Origin: Strongylocentrotus droebachiensis
Taxonomy: Eukaryota > Echinodermata > Echinoidea > Camarodonta > Strongylocentrotidae
Assembly (NCBI GenBank): GCA_035222895.1
Contig: JAVYIG010000867.1
Span: 310,001-374,000 of the forward strand
DNA length: 64,000 nucleotides
Reading direction: 5' to 3'
Positions 10,280-22,165 of the stretch are shown here, in pieces. The number at the start of each line of letters is the position of its first letter. Position 1 is the first letter of the stretch. The notes under the pieces were generated by a model. It ran no database searches and was not told the origin of the DNA. It worked only from the letters and a program-made list of their open reading frames with translations. Both the position numbers and the translations under genes were made by a program.

Positions 10280-11762
10280 TTTTGTTTTGCTGATATGATA
10301 GTAAGGTTGAAAATGACAATGACAGTTAACAATACTTGTTAATGATTGCTGGTGAAACTTCGAGAAAATACAAGTATTATAGTAGTCTCTCTCGAAGTCG
10401 TCACAGCCGATAAAAAGTCAGTCTGTTGGAAAAAATTTATTTGCCGGCGGACTAACATTATACATCTCACCAAGTTCAAACTTCTGCATTGATATCGTAC
10501 AGAAGATTCGAGCGAGAATACCGAAACAGCTGACCCGACACAGCAACATATATATGCGTATCTTTCTTGCTCCCTCAGCGAGATGACTCCACCCAACAAC
10601 CCCCTCTCTCTCTTAATAACCCTGTAGTCTAAGTTTCATTGAATCAGAATTTATACTTACAAATTTATATTACAAATTCAAAAGTTAACCTTGTTTAGGT
10701 TTTTGTTGTTGACGCTGACGCCGTCGCCGTCACCGGAAAAGCGGCGCCCATGTCTCGCTTTTTGCTACGCAGGCGAGACAAAAATCTTTGAGTGACCGGC
10801 TTTATCATACTCGTTTTCCTCGATACACTGTAGTGTTTCGAAAACCGTTAGAAAAACGCAAAATTTGGTTTCGATTTCCAATCATAAATATCTTGATAAA
10901 GAGACAGGCGATCGGCTTGTAAAAGTCATGGGGATTCCTGACTGACCTAAAGGTTTATAATTAGCATTGCAGCATGAGCTAAATCCAGGATCCTGTTGCA
11001 GAATCTGAGACGAAGTTACTGGATCCCTTTAATACTTTATTTTCTTTCTCCGAACGGTAGGTTGGCCACACATGCAATTGCGCCATCTTTCAGTGAAGGT
11101 GTACATAGAGCAATTTCCGGTTCTTGTGCTCATCAAGCGTCATCACCCGCGAGTCATATTAACTCATAGCCTGCCATAAGGATGCATGCACGCTATTGTT
11201 ATAGTGCTTTGTACACCTCAGCATGCTACTGCTCCTCTGCTTCTTGCATGTTTGCAAGCATTCGTAATAGCAGTTATTGTTCATGCCCGTTTTGCACGCG
11301 CACGTAACAATCGCGTTAATCCGATTATCTCGTTATAAACTTGGCACTGACGGGATTTGTGGCTTGGCACAATGAGGATTAACCCGGTGGCAGGATAAAA
11401 GTTAAAGTTGGTGATGCATTGTGTGGCACGGCTATAAAAACACATACATGTAGGGAAGTTAAGAGCATGGTAGTATATGCAAACTTGAGGGAATGGCAGC
11501 AGAATACCCTGTTTTAAACACCACTACCGGTATATATTAATCATGCACTGAAAACAGTTAAATAATCTTTAATTTGTTTATATATCTATCTCGTGATGCA
11601 CAGGGTTATAAGTAGTTTTGAATTAAAGCTAAAACGCACTTTCATCCTCTGAAAGCATAAAGTGTCTCCTTCAAAAACGGTACATGCACAACAGAATTAA
11701 GCAATCAACCATTTTGCTCAGTCACTACGCCCCCCCCCCCCCCCCCTTCGAGTAGCTGTACG
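10280..11762. other. Intron E4-E5; no gene seen
   Basis: Long stretch of unique-looking AT-rich sequence with a short GC-richer part (10700-10800) and a poly(C) tract at 11730-11747. No exon with matching phase and splice signals was found on the minus strand, although one extra exon between E4 and E5 would solve the phase problem. Confidence 0.45.
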
Positions 11763-11766
11763 TTAA

Positions 11767-12268
11767 AGGTAATACAAAGTTTTGGGAAATTTTGAAAATT
11801 GGGTGGATAGTGAATCTTTACAATTTTGATATATTTAGATGCCCCTGTGGATGTATTATAAGCACTAAAAAAATTAGCCCCTAAAACACTTCTGTTTTCG
11901 AGAAAAATTGAATATAAAAATTTACCGGTGCTCCCGGTAAATTTTGATAAATTTCAAATAGCGCCTATGGCCGTACAATGGTAGCTGCGACCATGAAAAT
12001 CTCAGAATATGTAGTTGGGATATATAATTTCCAAACAGGAATAGCTAATCGGTCGATTTTAGTCAAGAAACATTGTTTCATAGCTAAATTAATATCTTGA
12101 CCTTGAGAGGGAGCTATACAACATAAAGAGTTTATTATTTATAATTTCATAACTTACGACTCGATTTCAACCGTGACAACGATCAATGTATATTGTAGGA
12201 ACGTATATGCTTCCAATATGTTAATTCGAACCAAATTCATGACCCCATACCAAAACTTTGTAATACCT
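11767..12268. mobile_element. TTAA-flanked non-autonomous TIR element
   Basis: The left end AGGTAATACAAAGTTTTGG and the reverse complement of the right end AGGTATTACAAAGTTTTGG form 19-bp terminal inverted repeats with one mismatch. Both are bordered by TTAA (11763-11766 and 12269-12272), the target duplication used by piggyBac and Kolobok type transposons. The 502-bp interior has no transposase. The well-preserved ends point to a relatively recent insertion in the E4-E5 intron. Confidence 0.8.
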
Positions 12269-12493
12269 TTAATAAAGATTCTGAATTTGCTCTAAATTTA
12301 TTTTGTGTTTAAAGCATATTCAAGACTTATAATAGCTTAATTCCAATAGTACGAAACCCATAATGAATGTTGTAAATATTCCCTTTTCTAGCTAGTGCTC
12401 ACTCTTTACCCTATGTCACCCTTTATCCTGCTTTCAGCGGAGACAACAATAATTCCATGTCAGATCAAGCAATGAAGATATTAATGGCGTTGT

Positions 12494-12610
12494 GGCGTGC
12501 GCCTATCGAAGTTACAAACTGATTCAGCCGAGGACGCTGGTTCGAAACTGAGCCACGTCTTTCGGATGGTGACGTTTAAAGGTTGGTCCCCAGACGTAAA
12601 TAATCATATT
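12494..12610 (+). repeat. tRNA-derived SINE fragment
   Basis: GTGGCGTGCGCCTATCGAAG (box A-like) and GCTGGTTCGAAACTG (box B-like) are followed by a non-tRNA segment containing 'tttcggatggtgacgttt' and 'ggttggtccccagacgtaaa'. This is the architecture of a tRNA-derived SINE. The family is not named here. Confidence 0.5.
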
Positions 12611-12794
12611 TGATTGATTAATACACGTCTGTAAAAACCCAATACACACAAATGGATGAAGTATACATATATATTTTTTAATATCTTGTAAGAAGAGAAA
12701 AAAACATGCTTGTTTGGGTACATGTATATGCAGTGAAATTGTTGTTGTTGAAAATCCTTGCTAGCTGGCCCCCACTCCCTTTCCAAATTTCTTT

Positions 12795-12922
12795 TTTAGA
12801 CATGGTACACTAATTTATACTTCCATTATGTGTTCAAAATCATTACCCCGGCACACCTTATCCTAAGGTAAGGTTTTTGAACACATAATGGAAGTACGAT
12901 TTACTGTACCATGTCTAAAATG
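12795..12922. mobile_element. Short hairpin MITE
   Basis: The two halves are inverted copies over about 50 bp: TTTTAGACATGGTACA with TACTTCCATTATGTGTTC on the left, and their reverse complements on the right, around a short centre. The whole can fold into one long hairpin. No coding content. It is a MITE-like foldback element. Confidence 0.75.
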
Positions 12923-13189
12923 TGTCTGATATAATTAAAACATTATTTATATATTTACCGCCATTGTAGAAACTTGTGTATGCATTAACTTGTAGAACTC
13001 ATGATCCAATGTTGTAAAATCAAACTCTAATCTTGATAATGAGTTCGATGTGAATAGGACGTCTGCTAGGTCACGTGATACAGTCGGGCCACATGATCTG
13101 CTTCTGATTACCAAAGTCTCCTGAGAATGGCATAAATATAATATAATTACTATACATCCTGATGTACACAGGCCTACATGTAGGTATAT

Positions 13190-13195
13190 GATACA

Positions 13196-13226
<31 letters not shown>

Positions 13227-13232
13227 CAGGTG
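13190..13232. repeat. (TG)n microsatellite
   Basis: About ten TG units (13197-13218) followed by TATATATACAGG. Simple sequence in the E4-E5 intron. Confidence 0.85.
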
Positions 13233-13941
13233 TATATACACTGTACATGTATATGAAACTATTAGTTTAATTGTTAGAACTTGTTTTCTAGTTTCAGTAT
13301 ACATGCAATTCTCTCTCAGGGTATAGTTATAATTCGTCAACGTTCAACTGGCAATAATTCTCAACCACGTTAATGTTAATGTAACGTACATCAAGCAACT
13401 TGAGCATTTAATTAGAATGGATAATTGCGCTATATAAATCTCATGTATTGTTATTTTTATCTTTTCAAAGCACATTAATACTGTTGCTTGCAACAAAATA
13501 CAAGAATAGGTGGGTGCCAGGATGGATATACCTGGGTGCTCTCTTTCAAGACCAAGTGCAGGAAGTAATGGTTCCATTACAACAATTAATAACTGATGAA
13601 GAATTACCACAATGTATTTACCTATGTCGATGTGTATACTATCCATGTTTCTTTCAGCCGAGCCTACATGTATACACTGAATAACCAGTGGTTATGACAT
13701 ATACCCATGAACAAAAATAGATTCATGGACCCACTTTTCATTCAATCTACAATTTGAATGTCATTCTGTTTTCGTTTCCTTTCACATACATTTATGAAAA
13801 AAAATATTACAACATTGGATAAGTTTTTGTTGAGATGGAGGTTTGTACGCCGGATACACACTTTTCTAGGTAATTGTCCTACATTAAATAATATACAAAT
13901 ATTGATTGCTATGAGGGACATGGTTTTACTTATATTCCACT

Positions 13942-14837
13942 CTTAAGAAATCCAGCCATCTGATTGGTCGAAATTGCAGTCGTGGTTTTAGCCATTCCCG
14001 TAAATAAACGAAAAATGCCAAACCTATGTAAAAATTCTAGAGTAAATCAGTAAATTCCCGGCAAAATTCCAGTTACCGGGAAAATAGTTCAATCTTGCCG
14101 AAATACCCATTGGTTCACGTGTTAAAATCTGGTTTGAGCGAGCGCGGATACCATACATTGTGAGTGTGTGCGAATTGGTCGCTAGCTTATTTTTTATTTT
14201 TTTATGTCGATCGAACTAGTAAATCCGGCCTAGATTCTATTTATAGTTGCCAAACAAGGCAAAAATGGCTGAAGAAACTCTTCCTAGATTTCAACTTCTC
14301 GATGAGGATCAATTGCAAGACTTGATTAATTCTGCTGACAGCAAGAACACCAAAAGGGTACGTGCAATTCATAATGAAAACTGTTGGACATTTGTTCTTG
14401 GAAATTGTGAGCGCATAAGTGTACGTCGTAACAGCTACAACACGTAAACTACTAGGCCTACTACGAATTATGACATTGTTGCATCAATTGGACCATATCT
14501 TAAGTTACCATTAACGTTATAAATTGGGGCGAAACGAATTTGAAAACACAGAGTATCTGCTATTTTGTGGAGTGGAAATCATTTCTGGGGAACTTGTAAC
14601 CCTGCTGCCTTTTGTTCTTGAATGTTGTTACGCATTCACTTTCTGAGACAAAAGTCTATGGCAGATGGCATAATTTTGTGTTGATACATGTGCAGATAAA
14701 CTAGAGAAAAGCCAAGGTGGTGTCATAAGTAATATGACTGCTTTAATATTCGAGACATAGTTTCGGGCAATAGCACAATTGTAACCTCCCCTTGAGCGTA
14801 TAAGAACAACTATGTCTCTCAAAGCAGTCATTATTAC
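13942..14837 (+). mobile_element. DNA transposon remnant with a Crypton-like N-terminal exon
   Basis: The left end 'tcttaagaaatccagccatctgattggtcg' and a right-end hairpin (14730-14837, 'atgactgctttaatattcga' with its inverted partner 'aaagcagtcat') also occur, in reverse orientation, at 44870 and 44134. A third partial copy is at 9461. Between the ends is a short coding exon starting MAEETLPRFQ. The layout is a decayed transposon that kept its ends and the first exon of its protein. Confidence 0.65.
14265..14357 (+). pseudogene. First exon of a KIAA1958/Crypton-like recombinase (fragment)
   Basis: ATG at 14265 (AAAAATGG context) starts 31 codons: MAEETLPRFQLLDEDQLQDL then INSADSKNTKR, ending exactly at a donor AGG|GTACGT. 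The 'DSKNTKR' ending recalls N-termini of KIAA1958-like proteins derived from Crypton tyrosine-recombinase transposons. This resemblance is from memory of the motif, not a search. No second exon with the catalytic domain is seen nearby, so the gene is broken or non-autonomous. Confidence 0.45.
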
Positions 14838-15321
14838 TATACTATTGCACAAGGCAATCTAGTCAATAATCTGGCCGGTTCTTTTTAGTAATTATAGGTC
14901 TATATTCCCTACACTTGCTTCAAGCCGCCAAAGATGCTGATATATTTTGCAGGGCATCCTAATTTAAGGATCACGCCATCTTCGGCTGGCAGTGAGTAAG
15001 TAGGAGGAGGTTGCATACTCGCATTGCGTTGGTGTGGTGGAGATCAAACTTAAATCGGTCAGATTCTGGACTAAAGGTGATCTCGGAAATATATGGTGTC
15101 CAAGATGAGGTCAAGGTGGGCAAAGCGCAGTCAAGAGATGACAGAGGAACAATATATTTTAAGCATGACCCCCCCCCCCAAAAAAAAAAAAAAGAGCAGT
15201 ATTTGTATACCGCATCCGTCGAGTCAATTCTCAAAAAGGGATACATGTATTTTAACAAAATAGGCATTTCAAAATGTATGTATTTGTAGGGAAATTTACA
15301 CGCATTTCTCATTGCGGGTAT

Positions 15322-17003
15322 TCATTGTTGACTTTTGTTGTACGCACTAAAACTAAAACAAACCATTCCATGCTGTTCCATGACGAATAGATAACCAGAC
15401 ATTGTGTGAGCAGGCATGTCTTTATCGATAGTCAGTATTCTTTTGTCTGCAAATATCCGTTGTCCTACTGCTTTCGCTGTGTCTTTGTTATACGCTTCAA
15501 AAGAGACATCTACAAGAAAATTAATGTTATTTCTTCTTGATTGTTCGTAGTCAGTGTATTCTGTTATGGTTCCGGAACGATGAAGAGGATTTCTACCACT
15601 GTGCACATCATTTTGTTGTATTTTCTTGACAATATCCAGTCCAACCTCCTTTCCCAGGGCAGCAGTGAAATACAAGAGGTAGCGGAATTCTCGTGGGTTA
15701 TCGCTCAGTACTTTGCTCATTGACCTACTATACTCTTCGCGATTTGTGTCATATAGAAAGGCAAGATAAATAGACGCAACATATTCCTGAAATAATTTGT
15801 GAGGAAAGAAGATACTAGTGGTTATAGGCTGCGAAGCAGTCACAGTTCTTTTCCATCTGGATACATTTCGATTTTCCCGACTTAGAACTCCGATTCTGCA
15901 ACATGTCTCCATGGATTCCTTACACAAGCTGAAGTCCTCCTCAGTAAAGACCAATTTCGTTTTTAGGAGTCCTGAGAATGCAATCGATCCTATTCTTTGC
16001 AAACAAAGTTTGATATTTTCCATTTCCTTGTCCAAATGGGCTTTGGCAACCTTTGACACATAATGGTCTTTTAGAAACATGATCATTTGTTCAAATAATT
16101 GAGAAAATGTTTTCAGTCTGCGTATTGTTTCTCGTTTCTCACTGTCACAATTTTTCCATAAAATACATAGCATTGCTACGTAAATCGGGAAGGGTGCCAT
16201 GTTCTCCTTGATAACATCATTCACTTCAATAAATTGACTCAGCTCTGATCCCACCTTTTCATCGTTCACAAAGTACTTGCTGATGTATGTAGAGACATTT
16301 TCAGCACTAAATCCTTCTACTGCAATGAAAGCATACGACTTAATTAATCCTTCGTTGGATTTGATCTGATCAACCCTCCACGGTCTTGTTGTTACCAGAA
16401 CTATGCATTCCTTGAATTTCTCCAATCGTAGAATCTGAGAAATATCTGAGCTTTCTTTGGCAGAGAGGTCCCCATCATACTCATCTAGTCCATCAAGTAC
16501 AATCAGAACCTTTGTAGGTTGAGACAATATGTAATTATCAATCTGTTTAGGGTTTATAGCATTATTGTCAGAGAGATAGTTTTTCATAACATCACCAATT
16601 GTCTGACCCTTCACAACGTTGCGCAGTGGTATAACCAGAACCCAACTGAAGCGCTGAAACTCTGGAGATCCATTGACCCAATCCCATGCAATCTTAGAAC
16701 AGAAGGTCGTTTTACCAACACCACCTTCACCTTCAACCAGCAGACGTTTAGGAAGCACCCCGTTAACTTTTGTAGTAAGAAGATCAGTGTAATCCAGTGG
16801 CGTTTTGGTTCCAATTGTTCCCATTTTGTTCCTGAGCAGCGTTAAGTTCGTGTAAATTTCCTCGAATTCAAGGATGATATTGAAATCAAGCGGGTCAGGT
16901 TTGATTTTGCACATTTGTTCGCGATAAAACGTCTTCAAGTCTTCCCCACACTGGAGAACATGTGCCTCAGTCATGTTCGGTTGGGAAGTATCCAGTATTG
17001 GAT
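15322..17003 (-). CDS. NLR gene, NACHT exon E4
   Basis: The acceptor TTTTAATCTTCATACAG at 17004 opens in phase 1 and joins the Death exon in frame as ...LVEG|DPILDTSQPN|MTEAH. Counting from that Met, the NACHT ATPase shows Walker A GEGGVGKTT (82-90), Walker B KVLIVLDGLDEYDG (155-168) and a sensor-1 strand CIVLVTTRPWR (190-200). A helical region with FFPHKLFQEYVASIYLAFL follows, the usual mark of the winged-helix/superhelical part of NLRs. NACHT proteins bind nucleotide and oligomerise as cytosolic immune sensors. The frame runs to a TGA at 15322, but the gene probably splices out near 15364 (ATG|GTTTGT, phase 0, weak) or 15348 (TTTTA|GTGCGT, phase 1). The exact donor is unsettled; the domain call is firm. 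Confidence 0.93.
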
Positions 17004-17686
17004 CTGTATGAAGATTAAAACAATTTATGTAAATTCAATAAAATATCGATTTCAACAGATGTTACAAATAAAGACACAGATATAAAATGCATCATGTCTA
17101 GAAAGGCAACTGACATCTTTGGTTAATAAATTGTATTGGTTTACGCGTACACACATGCAGGGAAGATATCAATATTAGGCACATTTACACATCCTAAACA
17201 CCACTTTGAAAAAATCATCGCATTTTCAGACTGTACTATATTATATTCAGTAAGTAGTGCGCATGCACCACTTCGTCGGGCTTAGCATGCGTTAACACGA
17301 AAGCGATGAGAGTCACGTGAGCAACAAACAGTGTCTTATCCTATTTTGCATTTATCCGGCAAAAATCGTTGTAACGAACGGCATGCGCTTTTTACTTAAC
17401 CATACTCCAGAGGTAGATTTTCCAATTTGGATTTTTCGTCTAACTGGCGATCACAGGAATGTGAGAAAAATCGACGACTTTTGGTTGATTGTAAACGCAT
17501 CTTATGTCAAAATCAAGGTAACTAGAGAAGTTAACCTAAACACTGAACTAATGGAATGGAAAGTGATTACCCATCACAAAAACATCATAAGCAACGTTTC
17601 CCAAGTTAGTGATATTTTTCCAGTATTCTCGCTACATGTATCGCCAATACCCCCACCCACCCCCCCCCCCCAAATATCTGATGTTA
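17004..17686. other. Intron E3-E4, proximal part; no gene seen
   Basis: Ordinary AT-rich sequence with a C-rich tract at 17651-17671. Plus-strand open frames (17317 onwards) lack any recognisable domain and run into the transposon end at 17687. Confidence 0.55.
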
Positions 17687-18932
17687 CAGGTCGAAATTCC
17701 AATAGGATCCGATCCTATTGGACCATCAGAAACCATTAGAGCTATTGGTGTCTAATGGTTTCAATAGGGAAAATGAAATGATGGACCCACAGAAACCAAT
17801 AGAAAATATCTATTGGACCAACACCAACCCACAGAAAAAAATCCTGATGGACCAACAGAAAGCTTCTATTGGACCAACATCCCCCCACGTTTTCTATTGG
17901 TTTTTTATGTTGGTCCATTAGATATTTTCTTCTATGATGGGTTTCTGTTGGTCCATTAGATATTTTCTATGGGTTCCTGTTGGTCCACTAGAGATCTTTC
18001 TATGGGTTTCTAATGGTCCCATATTCTGAATTCCCTATTGAAACCAATAGTCCAATGGCTTCTATTGGTAAATCAATAATGATAAATCAAAATCGATTTT
18101 AGCAACTGTCCACCAAAAAAGGTATATTCTAATCTCAATTGCATTAACTCCATCACAAAGATCACTTGAAGTGAGTTTAAGAATATCCTTTATTTTACCT
18201 GAAGGCTTGTACTATTCTATATAATAAACATACATGAATTGTTTCTTGGTTAGTAATCATTATTATTAATATATCTATTGCTAAAACGTGAATGTAATTG
18301 TAACATGATTAAACAAATAATCTATTGGTCATTAGTTGCCGAAAGAAAATAAAAATCACAAAATTGATGTGCATTGTCATAAGTTGCTTGACAAATTATG
18401 ATAAATGTAATTGTCTGTGAACACGTATAATTTAATCATGAATATACATGAGATAGATTTAGCTGTTGGTTTCTATTGGTTTCTATTGGACCTATTGGTT
18501 TCTATGTTTCTTAATTATATTGGTCATATTGGTTTCTATTGGTCCCATCGGGTTCTATTGGTCTCATTGGTTTTCTATTGGTCCTATCGGTCCTATTGGT
18601 TATATTGGTTTCTATTGGTCTTATTGGTTTCTATTGGTCCTATTGGTTTCTTTTGGTCCTATTGGTCCTATTGGTCCTATTGGTCATATTGGTTTGTATT
18701 GATCTTATTGGTTTCTATCGGTCCTATTGGTTTCTATTGGTCCTATTGGTTTCTATTTTTATTGGTTTCTATGGGTGCTATTGGTTTCTATTGGTTTCTG
18801 ATGGTTTGAATGGTCTCTATTGGATTCAATTCTATGGGTCCAACAGAAACCAATATACTCTAACAGAAACCATTAGAGACCAATATAATTTTTCTAATGG
18901 TCTCTATTGGTCTCTATGGGATTTTCGACCTG
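17687..18932. mobile_element. Foldback TIR element built of ATTGG-type satellite
   Basis: The ends are inverted: CAGGTCGAAA at 17687 and TTTCGACCTG at 18923-18932. Both are flanked by GTTA (17683-17686 and 18933-18936), a clean 4-bp target duplication. The interior is mostly short repeats of TATTGGTCC and TATTGGTTTC: the outer left part carries the complementary strand (CCAATAGAAACC), the right part (18460-18830) the forward strand, with ordinary AT-rich DNA at 18070-18460. The halves could pair. The periodic open frames (IGPIGFYW repeats) are by-products of the repeat. Superfamily unassigned. Confidence 0.8.
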
Positions 18933-18939
18933 GTTACTT

Positions 18940-20471
18940 TCATGCCCCCATTTCAAATGTACTCTGGAATAGCGTGGTGACTTAGTGGCTTCCGGTCTAT
19001 TTCATGCAGCCGATCCGGTCCCAACGCAGACGCACACATGCATAAACTCAACATATTATGACCAGAGACAAATTAACCTTTTCAACCATGTCTCTATCCT
19101 AACTGTAGTTATCAAGACATTCACACCTTCCCCCGAGTATTTCAACCAATTTATAAACAGATTTTTTGATCAGTCAATTGCTATAATTAGATTTCTATTT
19201 GCGGTACTTGATCATGTATACTCACACTGAGTTGGGGTGTCTTGTGTCGAGTATCCACCTATAAGTTAAAATGAGACAACTGAATCTAAATTGAATGATC
19301 TTTAAAACAAATATGTAATTCAACATTGTCCTGTCGATCAATATTTACAGGAAATATGATCATTATTTAATACAAATGAAGAGCTCTGATTTTCAAATTT
19401 GACGAAGAGAGAGTACCTGTTTTCATAAAATTCCTATAGGCAATTTTTTTTTTTTTTTAAATCTACTACTTATCGTGACAGGCCTCCAACAAATTTCTTA
19501 AACAAGCGTATTGTGCCCCCTCCTGTGATGCCTATGTAACTGTGTTTATAAAGTCATTAACAAAAAATGTCTTGCTTTTATGCCCCACAAAATGTTTAGG
19601 CATGCAATTAAGTACATGTAACTGCTATTTTGTTGAATTCTCAAACAAAAGTTCATGCTTTTCCATACCTAACCAGTAACCTTTTACAACGAACTGTTAG
19701 CATATTCCAAGGGGCACATATGCTCCCTCCTCCCCCCCCCCCACCCCCACACACACACTCAATTTCTAATCTGAAAAAAAAGTAACTGAATTTTTAAGTT
19801 AATTTTGGTACAAAACTATCACGAGGTAGATTTTAAAAAAATCAAATTCTTGATAAACCTTATAAATCATGGATATTTTCACAAAAGGTCACCCGCTGCT
19901 CGGCTGAACTTAGGAAGCAGTGGTGCTTATTGTACAGTAGCTTATGAAGCCAAAATTCAACAATGAGAAGATAAGAAGGAGTTGTAGTATCTTACAATAG
20001 GCATAATAGCTAAATGACAGTGGAGACATATTGAATGTTATTGTGTTATGTAATGAAATCAATGTAAATTATCCTCAAACGTGTATCTATTTTTAAATAG
20101 AAATTTGAAAGAAAATATTGCCAAAGCATTTACACTTTTTCAATTATTTGCTATAGATAAATTCAGTGAAAACGGGTGTTACTAATTACACTAGAATATT
20201 GATGAAAATATACGTCATATAAAAACTGAAATTGTAGCATGTACGTACGTTAAGAAATGATTGCAGGGAAGGGGAGTGTCCGTCATTACACCCTCCCTCC
20301 CCCCACCCACATGCAAATTAGGCCTCAGAACAAGTGATATTCTTGTTGAAATACATGGATGACTATTGACTTGGAGTGCCCCAATCCCCCCCCCCTCCTG
20401 CATCACGTAGGTCTACACATAATATACCAAGGACAGACAGTCACGTGATATAAATTGCACAGCTCACTCAC
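18940..20471. other. Intron E3-E4, distal part; no gene seen
   Basis: Unique-looking intronic DNA with C-rich simple sequence at 19728-19760 and 20386-20396. Short open frames have no splice signals or domain marks. Confidence 0.55.
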
Positions 20472-20746
20472 CTTCTACTAGTTTTGTTCCCAATGCATCT
20501 AAATGTACACTCCTGAGTTTTTCAGCTAGAAGTATCTTGTAATTAGTGCCATCCTTCTGCTTGTCTCTCCAGCTGAAGATGACTTCAGACAATGCATTGG
20601 ACACATCTAAGTGGTTTTTCGTTAAAATCACTTTACTTTGTGCGTAGGAGACATCTAGAGCATTGCACAAGTCGTGGTAGTGTGTCGGAGAAACGTCTTT
20701 GACCAATGACAGCAACTCTCTCTCTAACTCCAAGCTCCACCCAGCT
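20472..20746 (-). CDS. NLR gene, Death-domain exon E3
   Basis: The acceptor TTTTTCTGTTAG opens a 275-nt exon in phase 2, and donor AGAAG|GTGAGT closes it in phase 1. It fits the 2A exon upstream (GC + A gives Ala) and the NACHT exon downstream (G + AT gives Asp). The residues AGWSLELERELLSLVKDV, LCNALDVSY, then NALSEVIFSWRDKQKDGTNY and ILLAEKLRSVHLDALG have the spacing of a six-helix death-fold domain, with the conserved Trp in helix 5. In NLRs this domain recruits death-fold adaptors. Death-NACHT-LRR order is the usual one for sea urchin NLRs. Confidence 0.87.
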
Positions 20747-20829
20747 CTAACAGAAAAATTGATGAGAAAGAAAAGATAGGCCAAACTGAGCAAAATAAGA
20801 TTAATTGCTGCTGTATGCTTATGATTGTA

Positions 20830-21375
20830 TCAGGTACCATTTCTTTTGTCTGAAGAAAATTAATGAACTAAATCGTAAATCAAATAAAGAGCAGATGTGC
20901 TATAAACGTCATATTCGCTTGTCGTCCAGTTTACTGGTTGTAAACAACAGAGCCTGTGCATGAGGTTTACCGGAAAATCATTCAAGCAACGGGCTGGAGC
21001 AGGGCAAATTCAGTGTCTAGGGCTGGTTTGATCACCACACCATTGTTTAGCACATAGTTAATCCTCCCTTAATCTACTCCCTGAAATATTAGAGACAGAT
21101 TACGCCTCGTGTTCCTAAACATGCTACATGTACATATTATATATAAATCTAAGTTGGACTCGACTATTACAGGATATTCATCCCACTGGTTGCTCTCACT
21201 ATTGGTTTGTCAAATATGATCTTTAGATAATATTTTCCTTCAATAATGAACTATTAAAAAAATGTAAATTCTGTAGATTTGTGACGACGATTCCTTCAGA
21301 GACCAATTCCAGTAAATGGTAAGAGCAAACAGTGGCATTTAACGCCTTGAAAGGCCTGTTATAGTTAAGTCCAAC
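20830..21375. other. Intron E2-E3; no gene seen
   Basis: AT-rich intron sequence without repeats I can name or exons. Confidence 0.5.
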
Positions 21376-21379
21376 TTAA

Positions 21380-22165
21380 CCCTATTTAGCCCGGGGGGGG
21401 GGGGGCTTTAGAAGCCCCCCCCCCCCCTCGACATTTTTCGCGATAATTTTTTAACGCAACGAAAATCTTGCACTGAAATTTTGTGACTTTTTTCTTTCGA
21501 GTCTTGCGCATCTTTTGAAAGAAATTTTTCGAAAATCGGACCTACCATTACAAAGTCATGTGTCCTTTTGTCTTCGCATGTCGGCCCGAAAATCGCTCAT
21601 TTTTGTGATTTGTGTACAAAACATATGGAAATCTCAATTTTCAAATAAAGAGATAAAACATTGGTTATTTGGTCTTGTTTATAGTTTAGGTGTTTATTTT
21701 GGGGTCAAAATAGTTGAATTATAGTTGGAAATGAAATAAAACAACAAAAACAATAAAATACATAAGTTAAAAAAACAAAGAAACACATAAGAAATTATCA
21801 AAACAATAGATAACATAAGGAATAACCCAGGTTTTTCAATTTGTTGTGCTGTATTATTATTCCAAATGGTCTAACAAATATATGTAGTGAGAAAGAATGC
21901 TTAAATATGAATAATGTCTGATTTATGGGCAAAAATGTGAATTTTATGACCTTATTTGCATAAATTACCATAAATATGCAAATGAGTGAATTTTTCAAAA
22001 AATTGAAATTACCATAGTATTCTATACACTTCACTTGACATGTATGCAAATTTTCGCGGCGATCGGGTGTTTCACGGCCGAGATCATAGGGGGGGGGCCT
22101 TAGAAGCCCCCCCCCCCCCCCCCCCCCGGGCTATGCAGTTTCAAACTAGCCCGGGCTAAATAGGG
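21380..22165. mobile_element. piggyBac-like non-autonomous element (TTAA ends)
   Basis: The left end CCCTATTTAGCCCGGG (21380) is mirrored at the right end (…CCCGGGCTAAATAGGG to 22165), each bordered by TTAA (21376-21379, 22166-22169). TTAA plus a CCCT start is the known piggyBac signature. Sub-terminal poly(G)/poly(C) arms surround 'cTTtagaagcccc' at both ends, giving strong inner inverted repeats. The interior is AT-rich with no transposase. It sits in the E2-E3 intron, about 220 bp from the 2A exon. Confidence 0.8.

Noticed and set aside
13448-13684. 78-codon plus-strand frame with protein-like stretch KNRWVPGWIYLGALFQ
   Set aside because: No acceptor/donor pair consistent with an exon and no family recognised.
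18411-18985. Collagen-like GPIG-repeat proteins on the plus strand
   Set aside because: All frames follow from the ATTGGTCC/ATTGGTTTC satellite inside a transposon with clear ends; there is no Gly-X-Y pattern over a real exon.
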